Below, piece by piece: positions 9,517 to 19,577 of a stretch of 64,000 bases of DNA. The stretch spans positions 1 through 64,000 of the forward strand of contig JBEKIF010000011.1 in assembly GCA_050011895.1 (NCBI GenBank), written 5' to 3'. The stretch's first letter is position 1, and each line of letters opens with the position of its first letter. The translations under genes and the position numbers were made by a program. Source of the stretch: DATBGO01 sp050011895 (GTDB taxonomy: Bacteria; Actinomycetota; Actinomycetes; Streptosporangiales; Streptosporangiaceae). The notes under the pieces are model-generated. The model searched no databases, was not told where the DNA came from, and saw only the letters and a list, made by a program, of their open reading frames with translations.

Positions 9517-10304
9517 GCCGGCGCGCCAGGCACCGGGAACCGGTACCTGAGCCGGAACCGCTCAGCCGCGACCACCACCTCGCCTGCTTCCACGGCGAGG
9601 CCGCCAGCCAGGTGCATGCGCTCCACGAGCAGCACCGGCGCGCCAGCCGGGATGCCCAGTGCGGCCGCCTCGGCGCGCAGCGACGCCCGGACCGATACCT
9701 CCTCGGTCACCTGATCCACCTCGATACCGATCGAGGCCATCCGCTCGGTCACGCCGCGGCCCGCCAGCGGGCCCTGTTCCGGCAGGGCCACCTGGCTCCC
9801 TGAGGTCAGCCGGTCCGGCTCGTAACTGACCGCGAGCTGGACGGCGGTCCCGTCCGCGCTCAGCAGGTACCGGGTGGTCATGACGAGGTCGGCGGCCGGG
9901 TCAAGGCCGAGCCGCCGCGCGATGCGGGCCGGCGGTGGCACCAGCTCGCTCTGATGCTCCCAGGCCAGCCGGCGCGCAGCCAACGGCCCGTCGCCGGCCG
10001 CGTGCCGCGGCGCCGTCTCATCGAGCCCGAACGGCGAGCCGGGGAACTGCAGCCGGTCATGGTCCAGGTAACAGACCGCGGGGACCTCGCGGACGTAGGA
10101 CCCTGACCCGGCCCGCGCCTCGATCAGGCCCTCGGTCGCCAGGACCTGCAGCGCATGCTTGGCCGCGGTCTCGCCGACGCCGTACCTGGCGATGATGGCG
10201 TTGCGGGACGGCACCCGGGCACCCGGGGCCAGCGCGCCGTCGCGGATCCTGCCGCGCAGGTCCTCGAGCACCCGCAGGTAAACCGGGTCGGTTGACGTGG
10301 TCAT
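9513..10304 (-). CDS. GntR-family transcriptional regulator, HutC/UTRA type
   Basis: The 263-residue protein has an N-terminal winged helix-turn-helix (YLRVLEDLRGRIRDG, PSRNAIIARYGVGETAAKHALQVLATEGLIEARAGSGSYV) in residues 1-75. A UTRA ligand-binding domain (about 95-250) ends in LLVERMHLAGGLAVEAGEVVV. HutC-type members usually repress a neighbouring catabolic operon until a small molecule binds UTRA. It is the first gene of a two-gene leftward operon with the SSAT-like acetyltransferase. Whether it also acts at the lysine cluster 3 kb away is untested. The ligand is unknown. Confidence 0.88.
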   Translation of the reverse strand: MTTSTDPVYLRVLEDLRGRIRDGALAPGARVPSRNAIIARYGVGETAAKHALQVLATEGLIEARAGSGSYVREVPAVCYLDHDRLQFPGSPFGLDETAPRHAAGDGPLAARRLAWEHQSELVPPPARIARRLGLDPAADLVMTTRYLLSADGTAVQLAVSYEPDRLTSGSQVALPEQGPLAGRGVTERMASIGIEVDQVTEEVSVRASLRAEAAALGIPAGAPVLLVERMHLAGGLAVEAGEVVVAAERFRLRYRFPVPGAPA

Positions 10305-10442
10305 CGGCTCTCGATCGTGGTGGCGGAGCCCCGGCCGCCTGGCCAGGCAGAGGCCATTGTCACCCAGACGGCTGCCGTGCGGTCAGCCAAGCGGGATTTT
10401 GCCTGGCGGCCAGCGCGGCCGGTGCCTGGTGCGCCCGAAAAG

Positions 10443-10477
10443 GCTGCCCGCTAGCCGCTGCCCGCTAGCCGCTGCCC
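10443..10477. repeat. tandem 14-bp repeat over the VOC-gene stop codon
   Basis: The unit GCTGCCCGCTAGCC occurs at 10443-10456 and 10457-10470 with a partial third copy. The TAG stop of the leftward VOC gene (10465-10467) lies inside the second unit, so the duplication supplies two successive stops. Confidence 0.8.
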
Positions 10478-10839
10478 TCCTCAAGGAGCAGGTGATAGCC
10501 ATTAGGGGTGCGGGCGTGCAGCAGCCGGTACTGCCAGTCGTGGCTGGGCGTCATCAGCTGTTCGGTGAACGGGACCCCGGCCTCGGTGAGCCGTTGCCTG
10601 GCCTGGCCGATGTCGTTGACTCCGAACTGCCACGCGAGCACCTGATCTGGGCGGTCGACCGAGAATCCGGCTTTCCGCTCGATGCCGAACTCGACGGACC
10701 CGTGGCCAAGTGCGGTGAAATCAGGATATTCAGGTCCTTCATAGGTGACATGGAAGCCCAGGCGGACGTAGAAATCCCGTTCAGCCTCGAGATCGCTGAC
10801 GAACAGGATCGGAATGATCCGGTTGAACAATGCCGCCAT
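10465..10839 (-). CDS. VOC-family (glyoxalase/bleomycin-resistance fold) protein
   Basis: The 124-residue protein opens with FNRIIPILFVSDLEAERDFYVRLGF, the first beta-alpha-beta unit of a VOC half, and repeats the fold in QVLAWQFGVNDIGQARQRLTEAGVPF. It ends with the PNGYHLLLEE strand that often carries the metal-binding Glu. Such single-domain proteins act as dimers and bind a metal, an antibiotic or a small metabolite. Nothing in the context fixes the activity. The gene stands alone between the GntR operon and lgt. The stop codon lies in a small tandem repeat. Confidence 0.78.
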   Translation of the reverse strand: MAALFNRIIPILFVSDLEAERDFYVRLGFHVTYEGPEYPDFTALGHGSVEFGIERKAGFSVDRPDQVLAWQFGVNDIGQARQRLTEAGVPFTEQLMTPSHDWQYRLLHARTPNGYHLLLEEGSG

Positions 10840-10990
10840 AGCGGGACATCGTAGCGATTCGCGATGGTTATGGTGACAGGGTGAGCGGGCCGGCGCGCGG
10901 CGAGCTTGCGCGAATTTGCGGTCGTCATCGTGTCCAGCGGCGTACCGCCGCGGGCACCCGGCAGCGCCGCGGCTGGTTTACCCTCGGTCC

Positions 10991-11875
10991 ATGGCCCTGC
11001 ACATCCCCAGCCCGCCGGCGAACGGGTTCCACATCGGCCCGGCGTACGTGCACGTCTACGGGCTGATGTACGTGGTCGGCATCACGCTGGCGATCGTGAT
11101 CACTAGGCGCCGCTGGAGCGCGGCAGGAGGTGACGCCGGGCTGGTGGCCGACGTGGCCACCTGGGCAGTCCCGGCCGGGATCATCGGCGGACGGATCTAC
11201 TTCGACATCACCACGCCGGCCGACATCCCGCACCACTGGTGGGGGATCTTCGCGGTCTGGTCGGGCGGCCTGGGCATCTGGGGCGGGATAGCGGCCGGCG
11301 CAGCGGTGGGCGTGTGGCGGGTGCACCGGGCCGGCGCGAACGTGCCCGTCTTCGCCGACGCCGTGGCCCCCGCGCTGCTGGTCGCCCAGGGGGTGGGCCG
11401 GATCGGGAACTACTTCAATCAGGAGCTGTTCGGCAGGCCCACCAGCCTGCCGTGGGGGCTGGCGATAGCGCCGCAGTACCGGCCGGCCGGGTATGCCAGC
11501 TATCCGACCTTCCAGCCGACGTTCCTTTATGAGCTCATCTGGGATCTCGCCCTGGCGGCCGCGCTGGTGTGGCTGGGCCATCACCGGCGAATCCGGCCGC
11601 CGGGGCTGTTCGCGCTCTACGTGGCGGGCTATTCGGCGTTCCGGATGTTCGAGGAGACGCTACGGATCGACTCCTCGGAGCACTTCCTCGGCCTGCGGCT
11701 GAACTTCTTCGTCGCTTCCGTGCTCACCGCGGGCGGCCTCGCCTGGTTCATCGTTAGCCAGCGGCGCAAGGACAAGCCGGGCCCGGTACCCGGTGATGCC
11801 GCGGTGCCGAGCGCCGCCACGGGGCCGGCGCCGGGCGCCGGGCCGCCGCAGGGCGCTAGGCCATCGCAGGGATAA
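10991..11875 (+). CDS. lgt: prolipoprotein diacylglyceryl transferase
   Basis: The 294-residue polytopic membrane protein carries the Lgt signature GRIGNYFNQELFGRPT, with the essential Arg-Asn region, and the conserved H and Y segments HVYGLMYVVG and RMFEETLRID. Lgt transfers diacylglycerol from phosphatidylglycerol to the lipobox cysteine of prelipoproteins, the first step of lipoprotein maturation, in the cytoplasmic membrane. The start at 10991 gives the usual MALHIPSPP beginning. A TACCCT box lies 6 bases upstream, consistent with a leaderless mRNA; the frame from 10916 adds 25 unlikely residues. The C-terminus is a short Gly/Pro/Ala tail. Its last 20 bases overlap the end of convergent kamA. 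Confidence 0.95.
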   Translation: MALHIPSPPANGFHIGPAYVHVYGLMYVVGITLAIVITRRRWSAAGGDAGLVADVATWAVPAGIIGGRIYFDITTPADIPHHWWGIFAVWSGGLGIWGGIAAGAAVGVWRVHRAGANVPVFADAVAPALLVAQGVGRIGNYFNQELFGRPTSLPWGLAIAPQYRPAGYASYPTFQPTFLYELIWDLALAAALVWLGHHRRIRPPGLFALYVAGYSAFRMFEETLRIDSSEHFLGLRLNFFVASVLTAGGLAWFIVSQRRKDKPGPVPGDAAVPSAATGPAPGAGPPQGARPSQG

Positions 11876-13238
11876 CCCGCTCCGGCTCGCTCGCCCGCGA
11901 CTGCCACCACTGCTGGCCGTCGGCCGGCAGCATGTAGATCGGGTCGTAGTAGCGGTACTCCCTGACCAGCGCCAGCGGGTCCGCCGCCTCCACGCCGGTG
12001 CGGTAGTTCTTGGTCCAGTAGGAGATGCCGCGGCTGGTGTCGTACCTGGCCACCTGGTGCACCCAGCGCTTGCCCACATAGGGCACGTCACATAGCAGCC
12101 GTGGGGTGGCAAAGCCCGGCAGGTAGCCCATGATCTGGTGCTGCAGATCCTGGGCCTCGGCGAGGGTCAGCCGCCAGTGCTCGCTGTTGGGGATCATGTC
12201 GCACATGTAGAAGTAATAAGGAGTGATCTTCGCGTCGTCGAGCAGGACGAAGCACAGGTCGAGGAGTGCCTCGGCGGAGTCGTTGGTGCCGCGCAGCAGG
12301 ACGCCCTGGTTGCGGACGTCCCTGATGCCGGTCTCCAGCATCGCCTTGGCCGCGCGCGCCACCAGCGGTGTCACCGATTGCGCCGCGTTGACGTGGGTGT
12401 GAATAGCGATGCTCACGTCACGCTCGCGGGCGGTGGCGGCGAGCCGTTCCAGGCCGGCCCGCACCTCGTCGGTCAGCCAGTACTGCGGCAGGCCCATCAG
12501 GGCCTTGGTGGCCAGCCGGACGTCCCTGACGCTCTCGACGTCCAGCAGGTCCGACACGAAGGCCTCGAGCCGCGGCCAGGGCAGGTTGGCGACGTCGCCC
12601 CCGGACACCACCACGTCGCGTACGCCGGGAGTGGCCCGCAGGTACCTGATCATCGCCGCGAGCCGGTCCTCGCGGGTGAGCCCGAACTTATGCTTGTCGA
12701 TCTGCGGCGTCGGATTGCCGACCAGGTCCATCCGGGTGCAGTGGCCGCAGTACTGCGGGCAGGTGGGCAGCACCTCGGCCAGCACCTTGGTCGGGTAGCG
12801 GTGGGTGAGGCCCTCGACCGCCCACATCTCCGCCTCGTGCAGTGAGTCCCTGGACGCCTCCGGGTGCGATGGCCAGTCGGTCCGCCGGTCGCTGAGGACC
12901 GGGATCATGTACCTCCGCACCGGGTCGGCGTAGAACGCCTCGGTGAAGCCAGCCGCCGCGGGGCTGGCCGCGGGGACCATGGTGTTGATCATCTGGGGCG
13001 GCACCAGCATCGACATGGTGGCGCGTTCGGCCTGGTCACGTTCGAGGTCGGCGTAGAAGCCATCGCTGAGGCCAGCGCCGATCACCTGGCGCAGCTGGCG
13101 GATGTTCTTGATGCAGTGCGAACGCTGCCACTGCGCCGACTCCCACTCCTGATCGGTGACATCGGCCCAGCCGGGCAGCCGATGCCAGTCGGGCTCGGCA
13201 AGCTCGTTATGCCGGTACACGTACGGCTGGTCGATCAA
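11856..13238 (-). CDS. kamA: KamA-family lysine 2,3-aminomutase (radical SAM, PLP)
   Basis: The 460-residue protein has the radical SAM cluster motif CPQYCGHC (C160, C164, C167), the SAM-binding SGGD (212-215) and the PLP-binding lysine K390 in CDVPYVGK. The enzyme family moves the alpha-amino group of L-lysine to C3, giving beta-lysine. The two acidic residues that hold the substrate epsilon-amino group in clostridial KamA have counterparts here, D347 in YMCDMIP and D384 in CDVP, which favours lysine over glutamate. Spacing between D384 and K390 is one residue shorter than in the clostridial enzyme. The N-terminus is about 50 residues longer than clostridial KamA. It is divergent from kdd-kamD-kamE-kal and shares their control region. 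It is the usual long actinobacterial form; substrate assignment is strong but not proven. Confidence 0.88.
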   Translation of the reverse strand: MIDQPYVYRHNELAEPDWHRLPGWADVTDQEWESAQWQRSHCIKNIRQLRQVIGAGLSDGFYADLERDQAERATMSMLVPPQMINTMVPAASPAAAGFTEAFYADPVRRYMIPVLSDRRTDWPSHPEASRDSLHEAEMWAVEGLTHRYPTKVLAEVLPTCPQYCGHCTRMDLVGNPTPQIDKHKFGLTREDRLAAMIRYLRATPGVRDVVVSGGDVANLPWPRLEAFVSDLLDVESVRDVRLATKALMGLPQYWLTDEVRAGLERLAATARERDVSIAIHTHVNAAQSVTPLVARAAKAMLETGIRDVRNQGVLLRGTNDSAEALLDLCFVLLDDAKITPYYFYMCDMIPNSEHWRLTLAEAQDLQHQIMGYLPGFATPRLLCDVPYVGKRWVHQVARYDTSRGISYWTKNYRTGVEAADPLALVREYRYYDPIYMLPADGQQWWQSRASEPERVIPAMA

Positions 13239-13317
13239 TGTGGCCCCTGCCCTTCGCAGCTAGCCGGGTGCGGAACGATAGCCAGCGATGTCGGCAGGCT
13301 ACGCAAGAAGTTATTGA

Positions 13318-13335
13318 CTGTATAGTACTAGACAG
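13318..13335. promoter_or_regulatory. 18-bp near-perfect palindrome between kamA and kdd
   Basis: CTGTATAGTACTAGACAG pairs in 8 of 9 positions and contains the perfect core TAGTACTA. It lies in the only AT-rich part of the 177-base divergent control region. A TATAGT hexamer (13321-13326) on the + strand sits inside it, and TTGACT (13314-13319) overlaps its left edge. The placement fits a repressor operator controlling both arms of the lysine cluster. The GT...TA...AC arrangement is reminiscent of GntR-family sites; that link is speculative. Confidence 0.55.
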
Positions 13336-13415
13336 GAAATCCTATCGAATCCTGCCACCAAACCGTGAAGAGCTCATGTTATGCGCTCGCAGCGCCGCGA
13401 GGAGTGACTGATCGC

Positions 13416-14582
13416 GTGACCGGATCGCCCGCCGGCCAGCAGCCGGGGACCGCAAGCACGTCAGCCGCCGGCCGGGCCGCGGGGTCCCCGCTTGGCCTGC
13501 ACCGGGTGACCGAGCCGCTGGGCGTGCTGCCGCAGGCCGCCTGGCGCCTTGACCCGAGCCCGCGGCTGTGGCCCGATGAGGTACGGGTACGCGTCAAGCG
13601 GCTGAACCTGGACGCCGCCTCGTTCCGCCAGCTCCACGAGGCCGCCGGCGGCGATCCGGCCGCGCTGAAGGCGGCGGTGCTTGCCATCGTCAGCGACCGC
13701 GGCAAGATGCATAACCCGGTGACAGGCTCGGGCGGGATGCTGACCGGCGTGGTGGACGAGGTGGGGCCTGACTCCCCGCTCGGGCTGAAGCCCGGCGAGG
13801 CGATCGCGACCCTCGTCTCGCTCAGCCTCACCCCGCTGTCGCTCCGCGATGACCTCGCGGCCTGGGACGGCCGGTCCGAGCAGATCCCCTGCGACGGGCA
13901 CGCGATCCTGTTCGGCCGCTCGATCGCCGTAGCGCTCCCCGATGACCTGCCCGCAGCGCTCGCCCTGGCCGTGCTGGACGTCTGCGGGGCGCCCGCGCTG
14001 ACCCGCCGCGTGGTCGCCGGGGCTGGCACCGCGGACGGGCCGGTCGTCGTGATCCTCGGCGCCGCGGGCAAGAGCGGCAGCCTGTCGGCGGCGGCGGCGC
14101 GGCGGGCCGGCGCCCGGCACATCATCGGCGTCGTCCCTGACCCGGCCGAGGCCGCGGTGCTGCGCGCAGCGGCAGCCGCCGGCGGTCAGGCCGGGCTGGT
14201 CGATGAGGTGGTCATCGCCGACGCCCGCGACCCGGTGGCGCTGTCCGGCGCGGTCCGCGGCGCCGGCGGCCCGGCCGACGTGACCGTGGTCTGCGTGGAC
14301 GTGCCCGGCTGCGAGGGCGGCGCGATCCTGGCCACCGCGGACGGCGGTACCGTGATCTTCTTCTCGATGGCGACGTCGTTCACCGCCGCCGCGCTCGGCG
14401 CGGAGGGCGCCGCCGCCGATGTGACGATGCTGGTGGGCAACGGCTTCGTGCCGGGCCACGCCGCACTGGCCCTGGACCTGATCAGGGCCGAGCCCGGCGT
14501 CCGGGCGATATTCGACCGCCGGGTCTCCGGCCACGTAGCAGCAGGCAGCCAGCCAGGGAAGGACGGCGATGGACACGGCTAA
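13416..14582 (+). CDS. kdd: L-erythro-3,5-diaminohexanoate dehydrogenase
   Basis: The protein matches the Kdd family: LGLHRVTEPLGVLPQAAWRLD near the start, RGKMHNPVTGSGGMLTG, ATLVSLSLTPLSL, and the Rossmann motif VVILGAAGKSGSLSAAAA. Kdd oxidises 3,5-diaminohexanoate to 3-keto-5-aminohexanoate with NAD+, the step after KamDE. I chose the GTG at 13416 (388 residues) because GAGGAG lies 11 bases upstream; the frame is open back to a GTG at 13365. Even so, the N-terminus is about 30-40 residues longer than fermenter Kdd (about 347). It is the first gene of the rightward operon and overlaps kamD by 14 bases, suggesting coupled translation. Confidence 0.88.
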   Translation: MTGSPAGQQPGTASTSAAGRAAGSPLGLHRVTEPLGVLPQAAWRLDPSPRLWPDEVRVRVKRLNLDAASFRQLHEAAGGDPAALKAAVLAIVSDRGKMHNPVTGSGGMLTGVVDEVGPDSPLGLKPGEAIATLVSLSLTPLSLRDDLAAWDGRSEQIPCDGHAILFGRSIAVALPDDLPAALALAVLDVCGAPALTRRVVAGAGTADGPVVVILGAAGKSGSLSAAAARRAGARHIIGVVPDPAEAAVLRAAAAAGGQAGLVDEVVIADARDPVALSGAVRGAGGPADVTVVCVDVPGCEGGAILATADGGTVIFFSMATSFTAAALGAEGAAADVTMLVGNGFVPGHAALALDLIRAEPGVRAIFDRRVSGHVAAGSQPGKDGDGHG

Positions 14583-16200
14583 CACGCTCAGCGGCAAGCT
14601 CGGCCTCGACCCGGACATCGTGCGCGAGGCGCGTGCGCTGGCCAGCCGCGCCGGACAGCCGATCGTCGACCTGGCGAAGGCGCACACCACGGTGTCGGTC
14701 GAGCGGGCAGTGCTCCGGCTGGCCGGGCTTGACGGTGCCGACGCCGACGGCATGCCCTGGGTCAACCGGCTCGCGGACGCCGTCAGGGACAGCGCCGGGC
14801 TCCAGCATGGCGTCGCGCTGCCCGTCTGGGATGCCCTGCTGACCGGCGGATATGACGATCTCGCCGGGCTGGCCAGGGCGGCGGCGGCCGGCCGGGCCGC
14901 CTTCAGGATCCCGGCTGCGGGCGACGCCGCGATGGCACGCGCGGCGGCCGAAAGCGCGGTGGGCCGCGGCATCGCGGCCATCGACGCCCAGCGGCAGCAG
15001 CGGGAGCGCATTATCACCGCCACCGCAGACCCGCCCAAGCCGTGGATCTACCTGATCGTCGCCACCGGCGACATCTACGAGGACATCCCGCAGGCCCAGG
15101 CGGCCGCGCGGGCCGGCGCGGACATCATCGCGGTGATCCGGTCCACCGGCCAGTCGCTCCTCGACTACGTGCCCGAGGGCGCCACCAGGGAGGGCTTCGC
15201 CGGGACGTACGCGACCAGGGAGAACTTCAGGCTGATGCGGGCCGCCCTTGACGAGACCTCCCGCGAGCTCGGCAGGTACGTACGGCTGACGAACTACGCA
15301 TCAGGGCTGTGCATGCCGGAGATCGCCGTGCTGGCCGGCCTCGAGCGGCTCGACATGATGCTGAACGACTGCATGTACGGCATCATCTTCAGGGACATCA
15401 ACCCCCGTCGCACCTTTATCGACCAGCGGTTCTCCAGGCAGATTCACGCGCGGGCCGGGATCGTCATCAACACCGGCGAGGACAACTACCTGACCACAGC
15501 CGACGCCGTCGACGCCGCGCACACGGTGATCGTGAGCCAGCTGCTGAACGAGTACTTCGGCAAGGAGGCCGGCCTGGCCGACGGCCAGCTCGGCCTGGGC
15601 CACGCGTTCGAGATCAACCCGGCCGTGCCGGACTCCTTCCTGCTCGAGCTCGCGCACGCGCAACTGGTCCGCGAGCTGTTCCCGGCCGCGCCGCTGAAGT
15701 ACATGCCGCCGACCAAGCACATGACCGGCAACGTGTTCGCCGGCTACCTGCTTGATGCGTTCTTCAACCTGTGCGGGCTGATGACCGATCAGTCGATCTT
15801 GCTGATCGGCATGATGACCGAGGGCATCCACACCCCGTTCCTGTCCGACCGGGATCTCGCGATCGAGAACGTGCGCTATGTGCGCGACGCGGCGGGGCGG
15901 CTCGGCGAGAGTTTCCGCCCGGCACCCGGCGGCTTCATCGAACGGCGCGCCAGCGAGGTGCTCGGCGAGGCGGTGGCGCTGCTGCGGGACCTCTGCGACC
16001 ACGGCCTGCTGAACGCCATCGCCGACGGGACATTCGGGGTCACCAGGCGCCCGGCCGACGGCGGCCGCGGCCTGGACGGGGTGATCGAGCGGGCCGACGG
16101 CTACGTCAATCCCGCGATGCAGCTGCTGGACGACGGGCCTCAGCCAGCGGCAGGCGAGCCGCCCGCCGCAGCCCCGGGCGTGCTCGGAGCGCGGCGATGA
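14569..16200 (+). CDS. kamD: lysine 5,6-aminomutase alpha subunit
   Basis: The 543-residue protein matches the large subunit of adenosylcobalamin- and PLP-dependent lysine 5,6-aminomutase along its length. Segments include GLDPDIVREARALA, the TIM-barrel part IYLIVATGDIYEDIPQAQAAARAGADIIAVIRSTGQS, TNYASGLCMPEIAVLAGLERLDMMLNDCMYGI, and LKYMPPTKHMTGN. With KamE it migrates the terminal amino group of D-lysine or L-beta-lysine, here giving 3,5-diaminohexanoate. Clostridial KamD is about 516 residues; the excess is a Pro/Ala-rich tail after residue 520. A Shine-Dalgarno-like GGAAGGA precedes the ATG. It overlaps kdd by 14 bases and kamE by 4 (ATGA). Confidence 0.93.
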   Translation: MDTANTLSGKLGLDPDIVREARALASRAGQPIVDLAKAHTTVSVERAVLRLAGLDGADADGMPWVNRLADAVRDSAGLQHGVALPVWDALLTGGYDDLAGLARAAAAGRAAFRIPAAGDAAMARAAAESAVGRGIAAIDAQRQQRERIITATADPPKPWIYLIVATGDIYEDIPQAQAAARAGADIIAVIRSTGQSLLDYVPEGATREGFAGTYATRENFRLMRAALDETSRELGRYVRLTNYASGLCMPEIAVLAGLERLDMMLNDCMYGIIFRDINPRRTFIDQRFSRQIHARAGIVINTGEDNYLTTADAVDAAHTVIVSQLLNEYFGKEAGLADGQLGLGHAFEINPAVPDSFLLELAHAQLVRELFPAAPLKYMPPTKHMTGNVFAGYLLDAFFNLCGLMTDQSILLIGMMTEGIHTPFLSDRDLAIENVRYVRDAAGRLGESFRPAPGGFIERRASEVLGEAVALLRDLCDHGLLNAIADGTFGVTRRPADGGRGLDGVIERADGYVNPAMQLLDDGPQPAAGEPPAAAPGVLGARR

Positions 16201-16976
16201 GCGGCCAGGTCATCAGGCCTTACGGCGACACCACCGGCGACGGGCGGGTGCAGCTCTCGTTCACCCTGCCGGTCCCGTCCGGCGACGCCAGCCAGCGGGC
16301 CCGCGCTGAAGGCGCCGCACTGCAGCTCGCCGGCAAGATGGGCCTCGACCAGGCGATGGTGGTGCACGCCAAGGCGATCGGGCCCGACTTCACCTTCTTT
16401 ATCGTCTACGGGCAGGTCCGGCACCTGATCGACCTGGCCGAGGTCACCGTGACCGAGCGGGAATACCCGCTGCTTTCCGCAACGGAGATCAACCTGCGGA
16501 TCCGGTCCAGGCTCGGCCGCAAGCTGGTGATCATCGGCGCGTGCATCGGCACCGACGCGCACACCGTCGGCATCGACGCCATCCTGAACGTCAAGGGCCA
16601 TGCCGGCGAGAAGGGCCTGGAGTACTACCGTGAGATGCGCGTGGTCAACCTTGGCTCGCAGGTGCCGGTGGCCGGGCTCGTCGCCAGGTCACAGGCGGAA
16701 CAGGCGGATGCAGTGCTGGTCAGCCAGGTCGTCACGCAGCGGGACGCGCACCTGTCGAACTCGCGCGAGATGGCGGACGCCTTCGCCGCCGCCGCGCCAG
16801 GCCGGCCGCTGCTCGTGGTCGGCGGCCCGCGATTCGATCCGGGTACGGCCCTGGCGCTTGGCGTCGACAAGATCTTCGGCAGGGGAACGACGCCCCGGGA
16901 TGTGGCCAGCTACCTGGTGCACGCGCTGGCGCCGGCCGGCCCTGCCGCCGGGCCCGCGGAAGGGAGCCAGGCATGA
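16197..16976 (+). CDS. kamE: lysine 5,6-aminomutase beta subunit, B12-binding
   Basis: The ATG at 16197 gives 259 residues; the open frame extends upstream, but only as a shadow of kamD. The cobalamin base-off motif DxHxxG is present as D120-A-H122-T-V-G125. The PLP Schiff-base lysine is K133 in NVKG, eight residues after that motif, as in clostridial KamE. The second half, NLGSQVPVAGLVARSQAEQADAVLVSQVVTQRDAHL and LLVVGGPRFD, is the B12 Rossmann domain. The product forms the functional aminomutase with KamD and needs adenosylcobalamin. The 4-base overlaps with kamD and kal show tight translational coupling. Confidence 0.94.
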   Translation: MSGQVIRPYGDTTGDGRVQLSFTLPVPSGDASQRARAEGAALQLAGKMGLDQAMVVHAKAIGPDFTFFIVYGQVRHLIDLAEVTVTEREYPLLSATEINLRIRSRLGRKLVIIGACIGTDAHTVGIDAILNVKGHAGEKGLEYYREMRVVNLGSQVPVAGLVARSQAEQADAVLVSQVVTQRDAHLSNSREMADAFAAAAPGRPLLVVGGPRFDPGTALALGVDKIFGRGTTPRDVASYLVHALAPAGPAAGPAEGSQA

Positions 16977-17389
16977 CCCAGCCTGGCAGACCGCGCCCCG
17001 GCCTGACCGTGACACACCGGCGCTACGTCCCGTATGGCCACGCCCACTATGGCGGCAACCTGGTGGACGGCGCCTACGTGCTCGGCCTGTTCGGCGACGT
17101 GGCGACCGAGGTGTCGATCCGGGCTGACCGGGACGAGGGCCTGTTCGCGTCCTACTCGGATGTTCAGTTCCGCGCCCCGGTGCTCGCCGGTGACGTGCTG
17201 GAGGTGACGGCGATCGTCACCCGGGCCGGGCGCCGCAGCCGCGGGCTTGATTTCGAGGCCCGGGTCGTCTGCCGCTCCGAGCCGGAGCGCGGGCCGTCGG
17301 CCGCACGGGTGCTCGACCAGCCCATCGTCGTGGTGACCGCCACGGGGACGGTAGTGGCCCCGCCGGCGGCCGGCCTTGACGTCCCGTGA
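16973..17389 (+). CDS. kal: 3-aminobutyryl-CoA ammonia-lyase
   Basis: The 138-residue hotdog-fold protein contains the diagnostic Kal stretch AHYGGNLVDGAYVLGLFGDVATE, followed by RADRDEGLFASYSDVQFRAPVLAGD. Kal removes ammonia from L-3-aminobutyryl-CoA to give crotonyl-CoA, the last dedicated step of the 3,5-diaminohexanoate lysine pathway. Its start overlaps the kamE stop by 4 bases (ATGA). It is the final gene of the operon, and its stop codon lies in the left arm of a long hairpin. The cleavage enzyme Kce, which would supply its substrate, is not encoded in this window. Confidence 0.9.
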   Translation: MTQPGRPRPGLTVTHRRYVPYGHAHYGGNLVDGAYVLGLFGDVATEVSIRADRDEGLFASYSDVQFRAPVLAGDVLEVTAIVTRAGRRSRGLDFEARVVCRSEPERGPSAARVLDQPIVVVTATGTVVAPPAAGLDVP

Positions 17390-17442
17390 CCGCGACGACT
17401 GCGCAGCGCAAGGCTCGGGGAGTGTCGTCACGATCACGGGAC
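17381..17442. terminator. long hairpin between convergent kal and acs
   Basis: The arms 17381-17399 and 17424-17442 pair in 17 of 19 positions, including the perfect GTCCCGTGA/TCACGGGAC base, with a 24-base loop. There is no T tract on either side. It lies exactly between two convergent genes and would serve both directions. Confidence 0.7.
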
Positions 17443-17450
17443 AGCGGTCG

Positions 17451-19577
<2,127 letters not shown>

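Noticed and set aside
13239..13415. cobalamin riboswitch before kdd-kamD-kamE
   Set aside because: The divergent gap is only 177 bases and shows no B12-box-like sequence. The palindrome is better explained as an operator.
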